Positions 16,614 through 24,231 of a stretch of DNA of 64,000 nt are shown piece by piece; within the stretch, counting starts at the first letter, position 1, and each line of letters begins with the position of its first letter. The notes below the pieces were generated by a model. It was not told the DNA's origin and searched no databases. It saw nothing but the letters and a program-made list of their open reading frames with translations. The translations under genes and the position numbers were made by a program. This stretch comes from an uncultured Candidatus Saccharibacteria bacterium (GTDB lineage Bacteria; Patescibacteriota; Saccharimonadia; Saccharimonadales; Saccharimonadaceae), in NCBI GenBank assembly GCA_938045445.1, contig CALIMM010000015.1, positions 124,001 through 188,000 on the forward strand, written 5' to 3'.

Positions 16614-18158
16614 ATGGCTAAGCAACAATCTACGGTGCAATTTCCAAAACATTTCCTCTGGGGCGCTGCCACGAGCGCGCATCAGGTCGAGGGTGGTATG
16701 CACAACCAGTGGTCGGAGTGGGAAAAAGCTCAGGCCAAGACCCTCGCTGCTCAGAGCCAATATCAATATGGCGACTTGCCCAACTGGCCGCACATAGCTA
16801 GTGCCGCCAAAGATCCAAACAATTATATCTCGGGCAAAGCTGCCAACCACGCCGAGCTCTACGCCCAAGACTTCGCCCTGGCCAAGAAGATGGGCCTGAC
16901 CTCGTGGCGCTTTAGTGTGGAGTGGTCGCGCATCGAGCCAGAAGAGGGCGCGTGGAATGCTGAGGCGATCAAATATTACAAGGCGTACTTGGCCGCGCTG
17001 GCCGATGCTGGGCTAGAGCCAGTTATAACACTGTTTCACTTCACACTGCCGGTGTGGTTTGCTGCCCGTGGGGGCTTTGCGAAGCGCGATAATGTGAAGT
17101 ATTTCGTGCGCTTCGCTGATAAACTGATGGATGAGATTGGCGCCACGGTGCGCTATGTCATTACCATTAACGAACCCTGCGTCTACGTGACCGAGAGTTA
17201 CTACAATGGCACTTGGCCACCCAACGTCCGCAGCAAGTGGCAAACCTACCGCGTGCTGAGCAACCTTGCCTATGCACACAACCAAGTAGCCAAAGTCCTC
17301 CATGCCAAGAGCCGGCGCTTCAAGGTGGCGGTGGCCAAGAATTCGGCCTATACCTACCCGGGCGACGACGCCTGGCTCAGCCGAGCAACGGCGCGGGTGG
17401 TGCAGTTCTTCCAGGATGATTATTTCCTACGCAAGGTGGTGCGGCAGAGTGATTACATCGCCGTCAATTATTACTTTAGCAATCGCATCTATGGCTACCG
17501 CATCCACAACCCCGAGACCACGCCAAATGATCTCGGCTGGACAATGCAGCCCGACCATCTCGAGCTTGTGCTGGAGCGTCTCTGGGGCCGCTACAAGCTG
17601 CCGCTGCTCGTGACAGAGAACGGTGTGGCCGACGAGCGTGACCAGTTCCGCAAGCAATGGCTCACTCAGTCTATCCTTGCTATGCAGCGCGCCCTTGGCA
17701 GTGGGGTAGAGCTGCTGGGGTATATGCACTGGAGCTTCCTCGATAACTTTGAGTGGGACAAAGGGTTTTGGCCGCGTTTTGGCCTCTTTGCGGTCGACTA
17801 CAAGACGTATAAGCGGACACCACGCCCGAGTGCAGTGTGGTTTGCTCGCGTATTGCAACAGCAGAAGAAACAGGCAGAGCAGCCCATTGAGCCATTGCCG
17901 TCTGTACCAGCGCGCAAGAAGCCGAGTACTAAGCCAGCTACTGCACAGGCGCAAGCTACATCATCATCGCCGCGCTCTACTCGCTCTACGCCAGCAGTGC
18001 CACCCAAACCGACGCCGCCAACGCCACCCCAAACACCCCAAATGCCACCATCTACACCAGGGCCAGCGGCACGCTCTAGCGGGGTGATTGCACCGCCGCG
18101 CCGACCAGCAGTCGCATCACGCAGTCGTTCACGTAGTCATAATAATCGGGAGGAATAA
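16614..18158 (+). CDS. GH1 family beta-glycosidase with Pro-rich tail
   Basis: 514 aa. GH1 TIM barrel: FPKHFLWGAATSAHQVEG at the N terminus, acid/base E187 in TINEP and nucleophile E335 in VTENG, plus WSFLDNFEW near 380. Hydrolyses beta-glucosides/galactosides or similar; no signal peptide, so cytosolic. Residues about 420-514 are a low-complexity Pro/Ser/Arg tail, unusual for GH1. TACAAT (16601-16606) ends 7 nt before the ATG: leaderless. yvcK follows after 3 bp, so they are likely one operon. Confidence 0.92.
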   Translation: MAKQQSTVQFPKHFLWGAATSAHQVEGGMHNQWSEWEKAQAKTLAAQSQYQYGDLPNWPHIASAAKDPNNYISGKAANHAELYAQDFALAKKMGLTSWRFSVEWSRIEPEEGAWNAEAIKYYKAYLAALADAGLEPVITLFHFTLPVWFAARGGFAKRDNVKYFVRFADKLMDEIGATVRYVITINEPCVYVTESYYNGTWPPNVRSKWQTYRVLSNLAYAHNQVAKVLHAKSRRFKVAVAKNSAYTYPGDDAWLSRATARVVQFFQDDYFLRKVVRQSDYIAVNYYFSNRIYGYRIHNPETTPNDLGWTMQPDHLELVLERLWGRYKLPLLVTENGVADERDQFRKQWLTQSILAMQRALGSGVELLGYMHWSFLDNFEWDKGFWPRFGLFAVDYKTYKRTPRPSAVWFARVLQQQKKQAEQPIEPLPSVPARKKPSTKPATAQAQATSSSPRSTRSTPAVPPKPTPPTPPQTPQMPPSTPGPAARSSGVIAPPRRPAVASRSRSRSHNNREE

Positions 18159-18161
18159 TAT

Positions 18162-19160
18162 ATGGCACAGAGCAATGGTGGAGCACGTGTCGTCGTCATC
18201 GGCGGCGGGACGGGGAGCTTTACGCTCCTGACAGGCCTGAGGCAGTATGCCTCGCAGGTCACAGCGCTCGTCAATATGGCAGATGATGGCGGCTCGACGG
18301 GCCAACTGCGCGATGAGCTCGGCGTCTTGCCGCCTGGTGATGTGCGGCAGTGCCTGGTGGCGCTGAGCAATAGTCCCAAGGTGCGCGACCTCTTTAATTA
18401 TCGCTTCGATGAAGGGAGTTTTAAGGGGCATGCCTTTGGTAATCTCTTCCTCACAGCCCTTGAGAAAATGACCGGCAGCTTTGCCGAGGCGGTGGCACTA
18501 GCCAGTCAGGTGCTTAATATCGATGGGTGCGTTGTGCCCGCAACACTCAGCAATGTGACGCTTTGCGCAGAAGGCGAGGATGGTCAGCCTATCAAGGGAG
18601 AGTATGTCATCTCGCAGCAGGCACTAGCGCGTCGGCCCAAGATTTGGCTCGAGCCAGAAGCCCAGGCTAACCCCGCCGCGGTGGAGGCAATTCGCACCGC
18701 CGATATGGTCGTCGTGGCTCCCGGCAACCTCTATGGCAGCTTGGCACCTGTCTTGGTCATTCGCGAGATCCAAGAGGCACTTGCCGCCACCAAGGCGCGC
18801 TGTGTCTTTGTCTGCAACCTCGTCACCAAGCCCGGCCCAACAGACGGCTTTTCGGTGAGTGACTTCGCGAGTGAGATCGAGCGCCTAGCGGGTAGTCAGT
18901 TCCTCGACTATGTCGTCTTTAACAACACGCGCCCCAGCCCCGAGCTGATGGATAAGTACGCCCACGATGGCGAGCTGATGGTCGAGTACGATATGGACGA
19001 GATGCACCGCCAGCACTACCGCTACCGCGCCGCACCAGTCCTCGCACAAGACGTGTGGGATGGTGCCCAGGCTAGCGATCCATTGGCTAGCACGCGCAGC
19101 TTCATCCGGCACGACCCCGATGTTGTGGCGCGCCAGCTGATGCGGATATACTTTGCATAA
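18162..19160 (+). CDS. yvcK: YvcK/GlmR-type (CofD-like) regulator of carbon flow to cell wall
   Basis: 332 aa. GGGTGSFTLLTGLRQY, NMADDGGSTGQLRDELGVLPPGDVRQCLVALS and NYRFDEGSFKGHAFGNLFLTAL are hallmark YvcK segments; VNVVAPGN-like VVVAPGNLYGSLAPVL follows. YvcK binds UDP-sugars and adjusts peptidoglycan precursor supply. Translationally close to the GH1 gene and upstream of galU, matching a sugar-nucleotide theme. Confidence 0.92.
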   Translation: MAQSNGGARVVVIGGGTGSFTLLTGLRQYASQVTALVNMADDGGSTGQLRDELGVLPPGDVRQCLVALSNSPKVRDLFNYRFDEGSFKGHAFGNLFLTALEKMTGSFAEAVALASQVLNIDGCVVPATLSNVTLCAEGEDGQPIKGEYVISQQALARRPKIWLEPEAQANPAAVEAIRTADMVVVAPGNLYGSLAPVLVIREIQEALAATKARCVFVCNLVTKPGPTDGFSVSDFASEIERLAGSQFLDYVVFNNTRPSPELMDKYAHDGELMVEYDMDEMHRQHYRYRAAPVLAQDVWDGAQASDPLASTRSFIRHDPDVVARQLMRIYFA

Positions 19161-19190
19161 ATATCAAGGACTGGCTATACTGTAATAATT

Positions 19191-19979
19191 ATGGAATACC
19201 CATCGAGCCATTACCATATCTACGTCGACCTCGATCGGACGATCATCAACACCACGCAGTGGTTGCGCGAGATAGCGGAGGCACTCGCCCAGCTCTACCC
19301 GGCGCAGGTGACCGCTCAGGAATTCTTGGCGGCGCAGCCTCGCTACATGCTCCGGCCAAGGACCAATCCTACTGCGCCGACCTATGTCTTGGCAGCGCAG
19401 CTTGCGGCGCTTGGTCTCGATGCGGCATCTGTTATTGAGCAGCTCGAGCAGACGACGCTCGCCGATGGCCACCTCCAGTATCCCGGTGTGGCACAGATGC
19501 TGCGCACGCTCAGCCACTATGGTACGGTGCAGGTGCTAACCTACGGCGACCCCATCACCCCGCACTGCAAAGCCCGTCTGTGCCCAGCAGTGCGTGCGCT
19601 CGTGGCTCAGCAGGGTGGGCAGGTAATCATTACCACCTTGCAAGATAAAGCCCAGTGGCTGCGCCGTGCTGCCGCTGCAAACCCCGGCCAAACAATCTAC
19701 CTGATCGACGATAAGCCCGTTGCCGTTGCCTTTGCGCCCGAGCCAGACCCGCCCATCCGCTGCGTGCAGATCGACCACACTGGCCAGCTTACGCCGCGCT
19801 CTATCAATTGGCGCTCGGGAGACTGGCCCATTTGTCATACGTTAGCTCAAGCAACTAATATCATACAAGGAGACATCGAGTATGCACTGCACCAAAGCAA
19901 TCATCCCCGTAGCAGGCTGGGGGACACGGCGCCTGCCCGTCACCAAGACGATCGAAAAATGCATGCTGCCGCTGGGTAA
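19191..19979 (+). CDS. HAD-superfamily protein
   Basis: 262 aa. Motif I DLDRTII near the N terminus (nucleophile D, but R replaces the usual G/x before T), motif II in VQVLTYGD, motif III K in TTLQDKAQWL, motif IV YLIDDKP. Probably a phosphatase-type HAD. The last 33 codons lie within the galU coding region in another frame (98-nt overlap), which is long and suggests the stop has drifted downstream. Confidence 0.8.
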   Translation: MEYPSSHYHIYVDLDRTIINTTQWLREIAEALAQLYPAQVTAQEFLAAQPRYMLRPRTNPTAPTYVLAAQLAALGLDAASVIEQLEQTTLADGHLQYPGVAQMLRTLSHYGTVQVLTYGDPITPHCKARLCPAVRALVAQQGGQVIITTLQDKAQWLRRAAAANPGQTIYLIDDKPVAVAFAPEPDPPIRCVQIDHTGQLTPRSINWRSGDWPICHTLAQATNIIQGDIEYALHQSNHPRSRLGDTAPARHQDDRKMHAAAG

Positions 19980-20703
19980 CCGCCCGGTGGTAGACTACGC
20001 CGTGCAAGACTGCATCGCGGCGGGCATCCGCGATATCTACTTTGTGGTGAGCGAGCAAAGCACGCAGATTCGCGACTTCTACCGCTCCAACGTCGATCTC
20101 AACAATTACCTACGCCGCAACGGCAAGGCAGATCTCTTGCCCCTCATCGCTCCACCAAAGGTTAATCTACACTACATGGTGCAGTCCAGCTATGGCAAGT
20201 ACGGCACAGCCATCCCGGTGAGCCTGGTGGTGCCGCAGCTCGACCCTGGTGAGCCAGTGGTCGTGCTGATGGGTGATGACTGCGTGTACAATGCTGACGG
20301 CACATCAGAGGTGGCGCGCCTCATTGAGGCAGCGGGGGAGGATCGCTCGGCTATCCTGGGCGTGCACATGCCGCCCGACCAGCTGAGCCACTATGGTGTG
20401 CTGGATGTTGCCGATGATGGCCGGCTGCGCGGCGTGGTAGAGAAGCCAGCGCCAGGTGAGGCACCAAGCGAAATGATCAATGTCAGCAAATACGTCCTCA
20501 GCCACGACCTCTTGCAGCGCATTGCTGCCCACGCTGACCGCGATGACGTCGCGGGTGAATACTACATCACCGACCCCTTCAACGACTACCTCGCCGCTGG
20601 TGGCCACATGGCCGTCGTCCCCACCAAGGGTCACTACCTCGACACTGGCACGCTCGAGACCTGGGTGGCAGCCAATAACTGGCTCCTCAAGCATCAGGGG
20701 TAG
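19882..20703 (+). CDS. galU: UTP-glucose-1-phosphate uridylyltransferase
   Basis: 273 aa. Makes UDP-glucose. AIIPVAGWGTRRLPVTKTIEKCMLPLGNRPVVDY is the nucleotide-binding signature; VLMGDDCVY holds the metal Asp; VEKPAPGEAPS binds the sugar phosphate. AAGGAG precedes the ATG inside the upstream HAD gene. With YvcK it points to envelope glycan synthesis. Confidence 0.93.
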   Translation: MHCTKAIIPVAGWGTRRLPVTKTIEKCMLPLGNRPVVDYAVQDCIAAGIRDIYFVVSEQSTQIRDFYRSNVDLNNYLRRNGKADLLPLIAPPKVNLHYMVQSSYGKYGTAIPVSLVVPQLDPGEPVVVLMGDDCVYNADGTSEVARLIEAAGEDRSAILGVHMPPDQLSHYGVLDVADDGRLRGVVEKPAPGEAPSEMINVSKYVLSHDLLQRIAAHADRDDVAGEYYITDPFNDYLAAGGHMAVVPTKGHYLDTGTLETWVAANNWLLKHQG

Positions 20704-20742
20704 GGGCTTAATACCAGCACTATTCTTAAAGGCGCACTTTCT

Positions 20743-21171
20743 ATGCCGCAACAGCCAATTCCAGCCCAGTCTCAACCACAGCCACCCCAGCAAGCACAGC
20801 CACGACAGCCCACAACATCACCCGCCTTGGCTCGTCAGTACGCATCCCTAGGTACGGTGCTTGGTGTAGGTGGTGTGTGCAGTGGCATTATTAGCATTCT
20901 CATGCTAATTGCGAGTACTACTTCAGATGAATCTACTAATATGAATCGTGCTGCTTTTTCTGCTGCCGTTGTTGCCAGTATTGCTGGTATTGTCCTTGGC
21001 ATCAACTCTTACGATAAGCTACGCGAAGCAGGCGCATCGCGTGCGTGGGGTATAGCAAGTATTGTGTGCAGCGCTGTCGTGGTTGGGTGGATTGTGCTAT
21101 GGCTTTTATTCCTTATTGCAATGATAGCCCTTTTTCTTGTTAAGTTCTTGATCGATTCTCTGCAGAAGTAG
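20743..21171 (+). CDS. Small membrane protein, DUF4190-like
   Basis: 142 aa. Residues 1-30 Gln/Pro-rich, then three or four hydrophobic helices (about 35-58, 68-86, 100-135) arranged as in DUF4190 proteins. Function unknown. Its 3' end overlaps the convergent gene at 21140 by 32 bp. Confidence 0.7.
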   Translation: MPQQPIPAQSQPQPPQQAQPRQPTTSPALARQYASLGTVLGVGGVCSGIISILMLIASTTSDESTNMNRAAFSAAVVASIAGIVLGINSYDKLREAGASRAWGIASIVCSAVVVGWIVLWLLFLIAMIALFLVKFLIDSLQK

Positions 21172-21337
21172 GTGGAGAGCTCGTAGCATGGCTATTTATA
21201 TCGCTGGCGGCGAGAAACTCGCCTTGTTTTGCCGCCCGCTCTACTAATCCCCCAGCCTCATTAGGGTTCTTTACGGTCCTGGTAAGGATGTAAACGCTTC
21301 CGTCGGTCATTGTAACCTCAACCTTGTAACGCGTCAT
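21140..21337 (-). CDS. Small hypothetical protein, 65 aa
   Basis: MTRYKVEVTMTDGSVYILTRTVKNPNEAGGLVERAAKQG...; a short beta-beta-alpha fold is likely. TAGGAG lies 9 nt before the ATG. A nested hairpin sits in its leader (21357-21399). No family recognised. Confidence 0.7.
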   Translation of the reverse strand: MTRYKVEVTMTDGSVYILTRTVKNPNEAGGLVERAAKQGEFLAASDINSHATSSPPTSAENRSRT

Positions 21338-21356
21338 GATGATCTCCTAAGATCAG

Positions 21357-21399
21357 CAGAGGCCAAAGAGCTGCTTTTCGCTCTTTGAGGAGACCTCTG
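21357..21399 (-). promoter_or_regulatory. Nested leader hairpin upstream of the 65-aa gene
   Basis: CAGAGG (21357-21362) pairs with CCTCTG (21394-21399), and inside it AAAGAG (21365-21370) with CTCTTT (21381-21386). It sits about 20 nt upstream of the start codon and could control it. Confidence 0.45.
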
Positions 21400-21568
21400 A
21401 GCTAAAAAGCTAATATATATATCAATATATGAGAGCGGCGTCAAGCTATTTTGCCTGTAATGCCATAAAATCGGCGTACTTTCTATTTTTGTGCGTATAA
21501 GATAGTAAGGTACGCCTACCGTAGGTGCACCTAGAGTAGAGCAAAACGCTCACCAATATCGCTTATTT

Positions 21569-21644
21569 TTATCCACATTGTGCAGAGTGGGGAAAACCAC
21601 CGACCCCTGATACTGGTTGAGCTTTTCCACAGATTTGTGGATAA
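21569..21644. promoter_or_regulatory. DnaA-box cluster upstream of mraZ
   Basis: Perfect TTATCCACA at 21569-21577 and its inverse TGTGGATAA at 21636-21644, with a one-mismatch TTTTCCACA at 21623-21631 between them. Confidence 0.6.
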
Positions 21645-21667
21645 GCGCCGACGCGGCGGGGAATACC

Positions 21668-21733
21668 GTGGGTAAAAGGGGTTGCGTGTGGGTGAGAGTG
21701 GGTAGTATAGTGGGAGTAGTGGAAGAAAGTGGG
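21668..21733 (+). promoter_or_regulatory. MraZ operator (GTGGG repeats)
   Basis: GTGGG occurs at 21668, 21688, 21698, 21710 and 21729, near-helical phasing on one strand, as in the known MraZ boxes. It lies 70-135 bp before mraZ and supports autoregulation. Confidence 0.75.
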
Positions 21734-21802
21734 TAACCACGAGAAAAACAAACACCACTGCACAAAAACAAAATAATTCATCTGTAAGGATCACCACACC
21801 CC

Positions 21803-22165
21803 ATGGATTACTTCGAACGCAAGCTGGATGACAAGCGTCGGCTCACCATACCGACGGAGCTTCGGGCAGAGTTCGCCAGTGGCGTGGTCCTGACGCGCGG
21901 CTTTGGCAGCTACCTCCACCTGTATGCGCAGGATGTGTGGGATAGCCAGGTAGAGCCAGCGTTGACGGGCAGCATCCTGGATGAACATGTCGCCGACCTC
22001 AACGTCAAGTTCCGGCGCGGCAAGACGGCTGCCACTCTGGACCAGAAGCAGGGCAGGGTAACGGTAGAGCAGCATCTGCTGGATTATGCTGGGATATCGC
22101 GCGAGGTTGTGGCGGTGCGCGCCGGCCAGTATTGGCGCCTCATGGCACCGGAGCAGGCTGAGTAG
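21803..22165 (+). CDS. mraZ: Transcriptional regulator MraZ
   Basis: 120 aa, slightly short for the family. Two SpoVT/AbrB-like half repeats: DDKRRLTIPTELR near residue 9 and LDQKQGRVTVEQHLLDYAGI near residue 80. Binds the upstream GTGGG array and represses the dcw cluster. Separated from rsmH by an unusual 625-bp structured region. Confidence 0.93.
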   Translation: MDYFERKLDDKRRLTIPTELRAEFASGVVLTRGFGSYLHLYAQDVWDSQVEPALTGSILDEHVADLNVKFRRGKTAATLDQKQGRVTVEQHLLDYAGISREVVAVRAGQYWRLMAPEQAE

Positions 22166-22790
22166 CAAGGCTGTTTTTGTGACGCTCTTTAACAAGTACG
22201 TGTAACTGATATCCTCGAGATCAACCATCTGGTAGTGAGCCATGTGGGCACCCGACCCACGCAAAACCTTGTCGGGCGCACCTTCCTCACAAACACCTCC
22301 CAAAAACTCCACCTCACATAATTGCTGCGGCAATTATACACATAAGTCTCTCAAACGATCTTTGGCGGGCTCTCTCGGCCTGGTACAAGCAAAGATCGTC
22401 AACAAAAACAAACACATTTTATGCGAAAACAAACAGGTTTCGCTACCAGGTGGGTGATCTCGAACCCGCATCGGACTATCTCGCAGTAGCCTGAGCGGGG
22501 CGTATCTTTATGGAAAAGCATAGCTATACCTATCGGTAGCATTGCCGTGCCACCCTCCTGCCGAGGGAGTGTGATAATCCGTTGCAATAACGGATTATCA
22601 GCCCAGCGCAAGAGGTCAACATCTGGGAGATGTTGACCCTTATAGTGATCCCGAGTGCAGGAGGTGGTGAGGCAAGGCGTGAGACGGCGTATAGCTAGCC
22701 AGCTTAGTATTGGTTTCTCTGTTGTTCTTTGGCTAAATAGGCCATGACCAGTAGGGGAGGAAAGCAATATTATGCTACCATAAGAAACGT
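22166..22790. other. 625-bp structured intergenic region between mraZ and rsmH
   Basis: No ORF of note. It holds hairpins ATAATTGC-TGCG-GCAATTAT (22318-22337, a UNCG-type loop on the plus strand), ACGATCTTTG / CAAAGATCGT (22355-22399) and GCGAAA / TTTCGC (22423-22443), then the structured element of copy B. The rsmH promoter must lie near 22770. Confidence 0.6.
22521..22697. ncRNA. Novel structured RNA element, copy B (inverted relative to A and C)
   Basis: Helices, plus coordinates: 22521-22529 / 22689-22697 (TAGCTATAC/GTATAGCTA), 22544-22548 / 22684-22688, 22550-22561 / 22657-22667 (one bulge), 22573-22583 / 22589-22599 (11 bp), 22614-22624 / 22628-22638 (11 bp). CCCAG 22602-22606 can pair with CTGGG 22623-22627. 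The minus-strand reading aligns with copy A, with compensatory changes in every helix. Transcribed strand undetermined. Confidence 0.78.
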
Positions 22791-23681
22791 ATGAGTATCA
22801 AAGCACATCCACCACTTCATGTTCCGGTATTGCTGGAGGCAGTGTTGGCCCAGCTCCAGCCACGCCCAGGTGAGCGCTATCTCGACCTGACGGCGGGGTA
22901 TGGCGGCCATGCCACAGCGATTCTCGAGCAGACCCAGACGTATACCACGGCGTGTTTGGTCGATCGCGACCAGTATGCTTTGTCGCAGCTTGGTAGCTTG
23001 GTAGGGCAGGGCGCACGGCTTATGCATTGCGATTTTTTGCATGCCGCACAGCAGTTGGTTCGCGAGGGTGAGCAGTTTGATTTATTGCTGCTGGATTTGG
23101 GGGTGTCGTCACCGCAGCTCGATCGAGCTGACCGAGGGTTTTCCTTTACACACACTGGCCCGCTTGATATGCGGATGGATCAACGCCAGGCGATGACTGC
23201 CGAGCAGATTGTCAACCACATGGCAGAGGCAGAGCTTGCCCGACTGATCGCCCGCTACGGCGAAGAACCGCCGGCGATAGCACGGCGCTATGCTACTGCT
23301 ATTTGCGCGGCCCGGCCACTGTCGAGTACTGGAGAACTCGCGCGCGTCATCGAGCACGCTACCCGTGGCAAGCGGGGCAAGACCCATCCGGCCACGCGTA
23401 CCTTTCAGGCAGTCCGCATTGCCGTCAATGACGAATTGACGCAGGTAGAGCAGACGCTCCAGCTGGTGCCAGCCTTGCTGCGCACTGGTGGACGGGTGGG
23501 AGTGATTAGCTTCCATAGCCTCGAGGATCGGCTCGTCAAGCGCTTCTTCGCGGAGCAGCGCCAGGCAGGCTACGAGGCCGAGCTGCGCATCCTCACCAAG
23601 AAGCCTATCGCGGGCAGCCATGACGATGCTTACAATCCGCGTGCCCGCAGCGCCAAGCTGCGAGCCGCCGCAAAAATATAA
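22791..23681 (+). CDS. rsmH: 16S rRNA (cytosine1402-N4)-methyltransferase
   Basis: 296 aa. HVPVLLEAVL, YLDLTAGYGGHATAIL (SAM site), LLLDLGVSSPQLDRADRGFSF and RTFQAVRIAVNDEL are diagnostic. Methylates N4 of C1402 in 16S rRNA. Its usual place is right after mraZ; here the two are pushed apart. Confidence 0.95.
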   Translation: MSIKAHPPLHVPVLLEAVLAQLQPRPGERYLDLTAGYGGHATAILEQTQTYTTACLVDRDQYALSQLGSLVGQGARLMHCDFLHAAQQLVREGEQFDLLLLDLGVSSPQLDRADRGFSFTHTGPLDMRMDQRQAMTAEQIVNHMAEAELARLIARYGEEPPAIARRYATAICAARPLSSTGELARVIEHATRGKRGKTHPATRTFQAVRIAVNDELTQVEQTLQLVPALLRTGGRVGVISFHSLEDRLVKRFFAEQRQAGYEAELRILTKKPIAGSHDDAYNPRARSAKLRAAAKI

Positions 23682-23705
23682 AAAAACAAAAAAAGGAGTA
23701 GGGAC

Positions 23706-23774
23706 ATGCCAGTTCGTATCCCCGTACAAAATCAATCAATCACGACAACCGTATTGGTCCGCCACGGCAAATAG
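23706..23774 (+). CDS. Candidate 22-residue leader ORF before ftsL
   Basis: Starts MPVRIPVQNQ and ends LVRHGK; AAAGGAG lies 6-11 nt upstream. It is followed by a hairpin at 23783-23825. It lies in a different frame from the ftsL-like gene. Confidence 0.45.
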   Translation: MPVRIPVQNQSITTTVLVRHGK

Positions 23775-23782
23775 CCCTTGGC

Positions 23783-23825
23783 CTAAGACCTCGCGCTGGG
23801 GCGGCGCGCTATCCGCCCCACTTAG
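23783..23825 (+). promoter_or_regulatory. Hairpin between the leader ORF and ftsL-like gene
   Basis: Inner stem GGGGCGG (23798-23804) / CCGCCCC (23813-23819), outer CTAAG (23783-23787) / CTTAG (23821-23825). No U-tract follows, so not an obvious terminator. Confidence 0.5.
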
Positions 23826-23874
23826 ACCTAGAAACGACCCCATACCAACGCTAAACAACACAAACACCACCACA

Positions 23875-24228
23875 ATGACAACCTACACACGGACAATGCA
23901 ATTTAATAGTCGACGCCAGAGCACCTGGAAGCGCAACCGCAACACCGTTGCTTTTGCTTCGGCTATCAAACTTGGGCCAATCACCCACACAGTGCTGATT
24001 GCCCTCCTTATCACCATCCTTGGCTTGATATATCTGGCGCAGGCAACGCATACAGTCAGCTATGGCTACGAGGCCAGCAAGATCGACGACAAGATCTCTG
24101 CTCTCAGCGAGCAAAAGAAAGACCTGGAGGTCGATAATGCCCGCCTGACTGCCCTTAAGGAAGTGCAGGGTAGTAGTGTGGCCAAAACAATGACAACACC
24201 AGCCAATACAGCGTACGCCAGCGAGTAG
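23875..24228 (+). CDS. ftsL: FtsL-like division protein
   Basis: 117 aa, bitopic: basic N terminus (RRQSTWKRNRN), one membrane helix about residues 38-60, then a short coiled coil (KIDDKISALSEQKKDLEVDNARL). Size, topology and position before ftsI match FtsL, which links FtsB/Q to FtsWI. Sequence identity is not decisive for this fast-evolving family. An internal ATG at 23905 is another possible start. Confidence 0.75.
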   Translation: MTTYTRTMQFNSRRQSTWKRNRNTVAFASAIKLGPITHTVLIALLITILGLIYLAQATHTVSYGYEASKIDDKISALSEQKKDLEVDNARLTALKEVQGSSVAKTMTTPANTAYASE

Positions 24229-24231
24229 CCC

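Noticed and set aside
21540..21740. Chromosome origin at the DnaA boxes
   Set aside because: No dnaA or dnaN nearby, no AT-rich unwinding region with ordered boxes; promoter control of mraZ fits better.
22450..22475. T-arm-like GGGTTCGAGATCACCC on the minus strand
   Set aside because: No acceptor stem, anticodon arm or CCA end around it, so neither a tRNA nor a tmRNA could be built.
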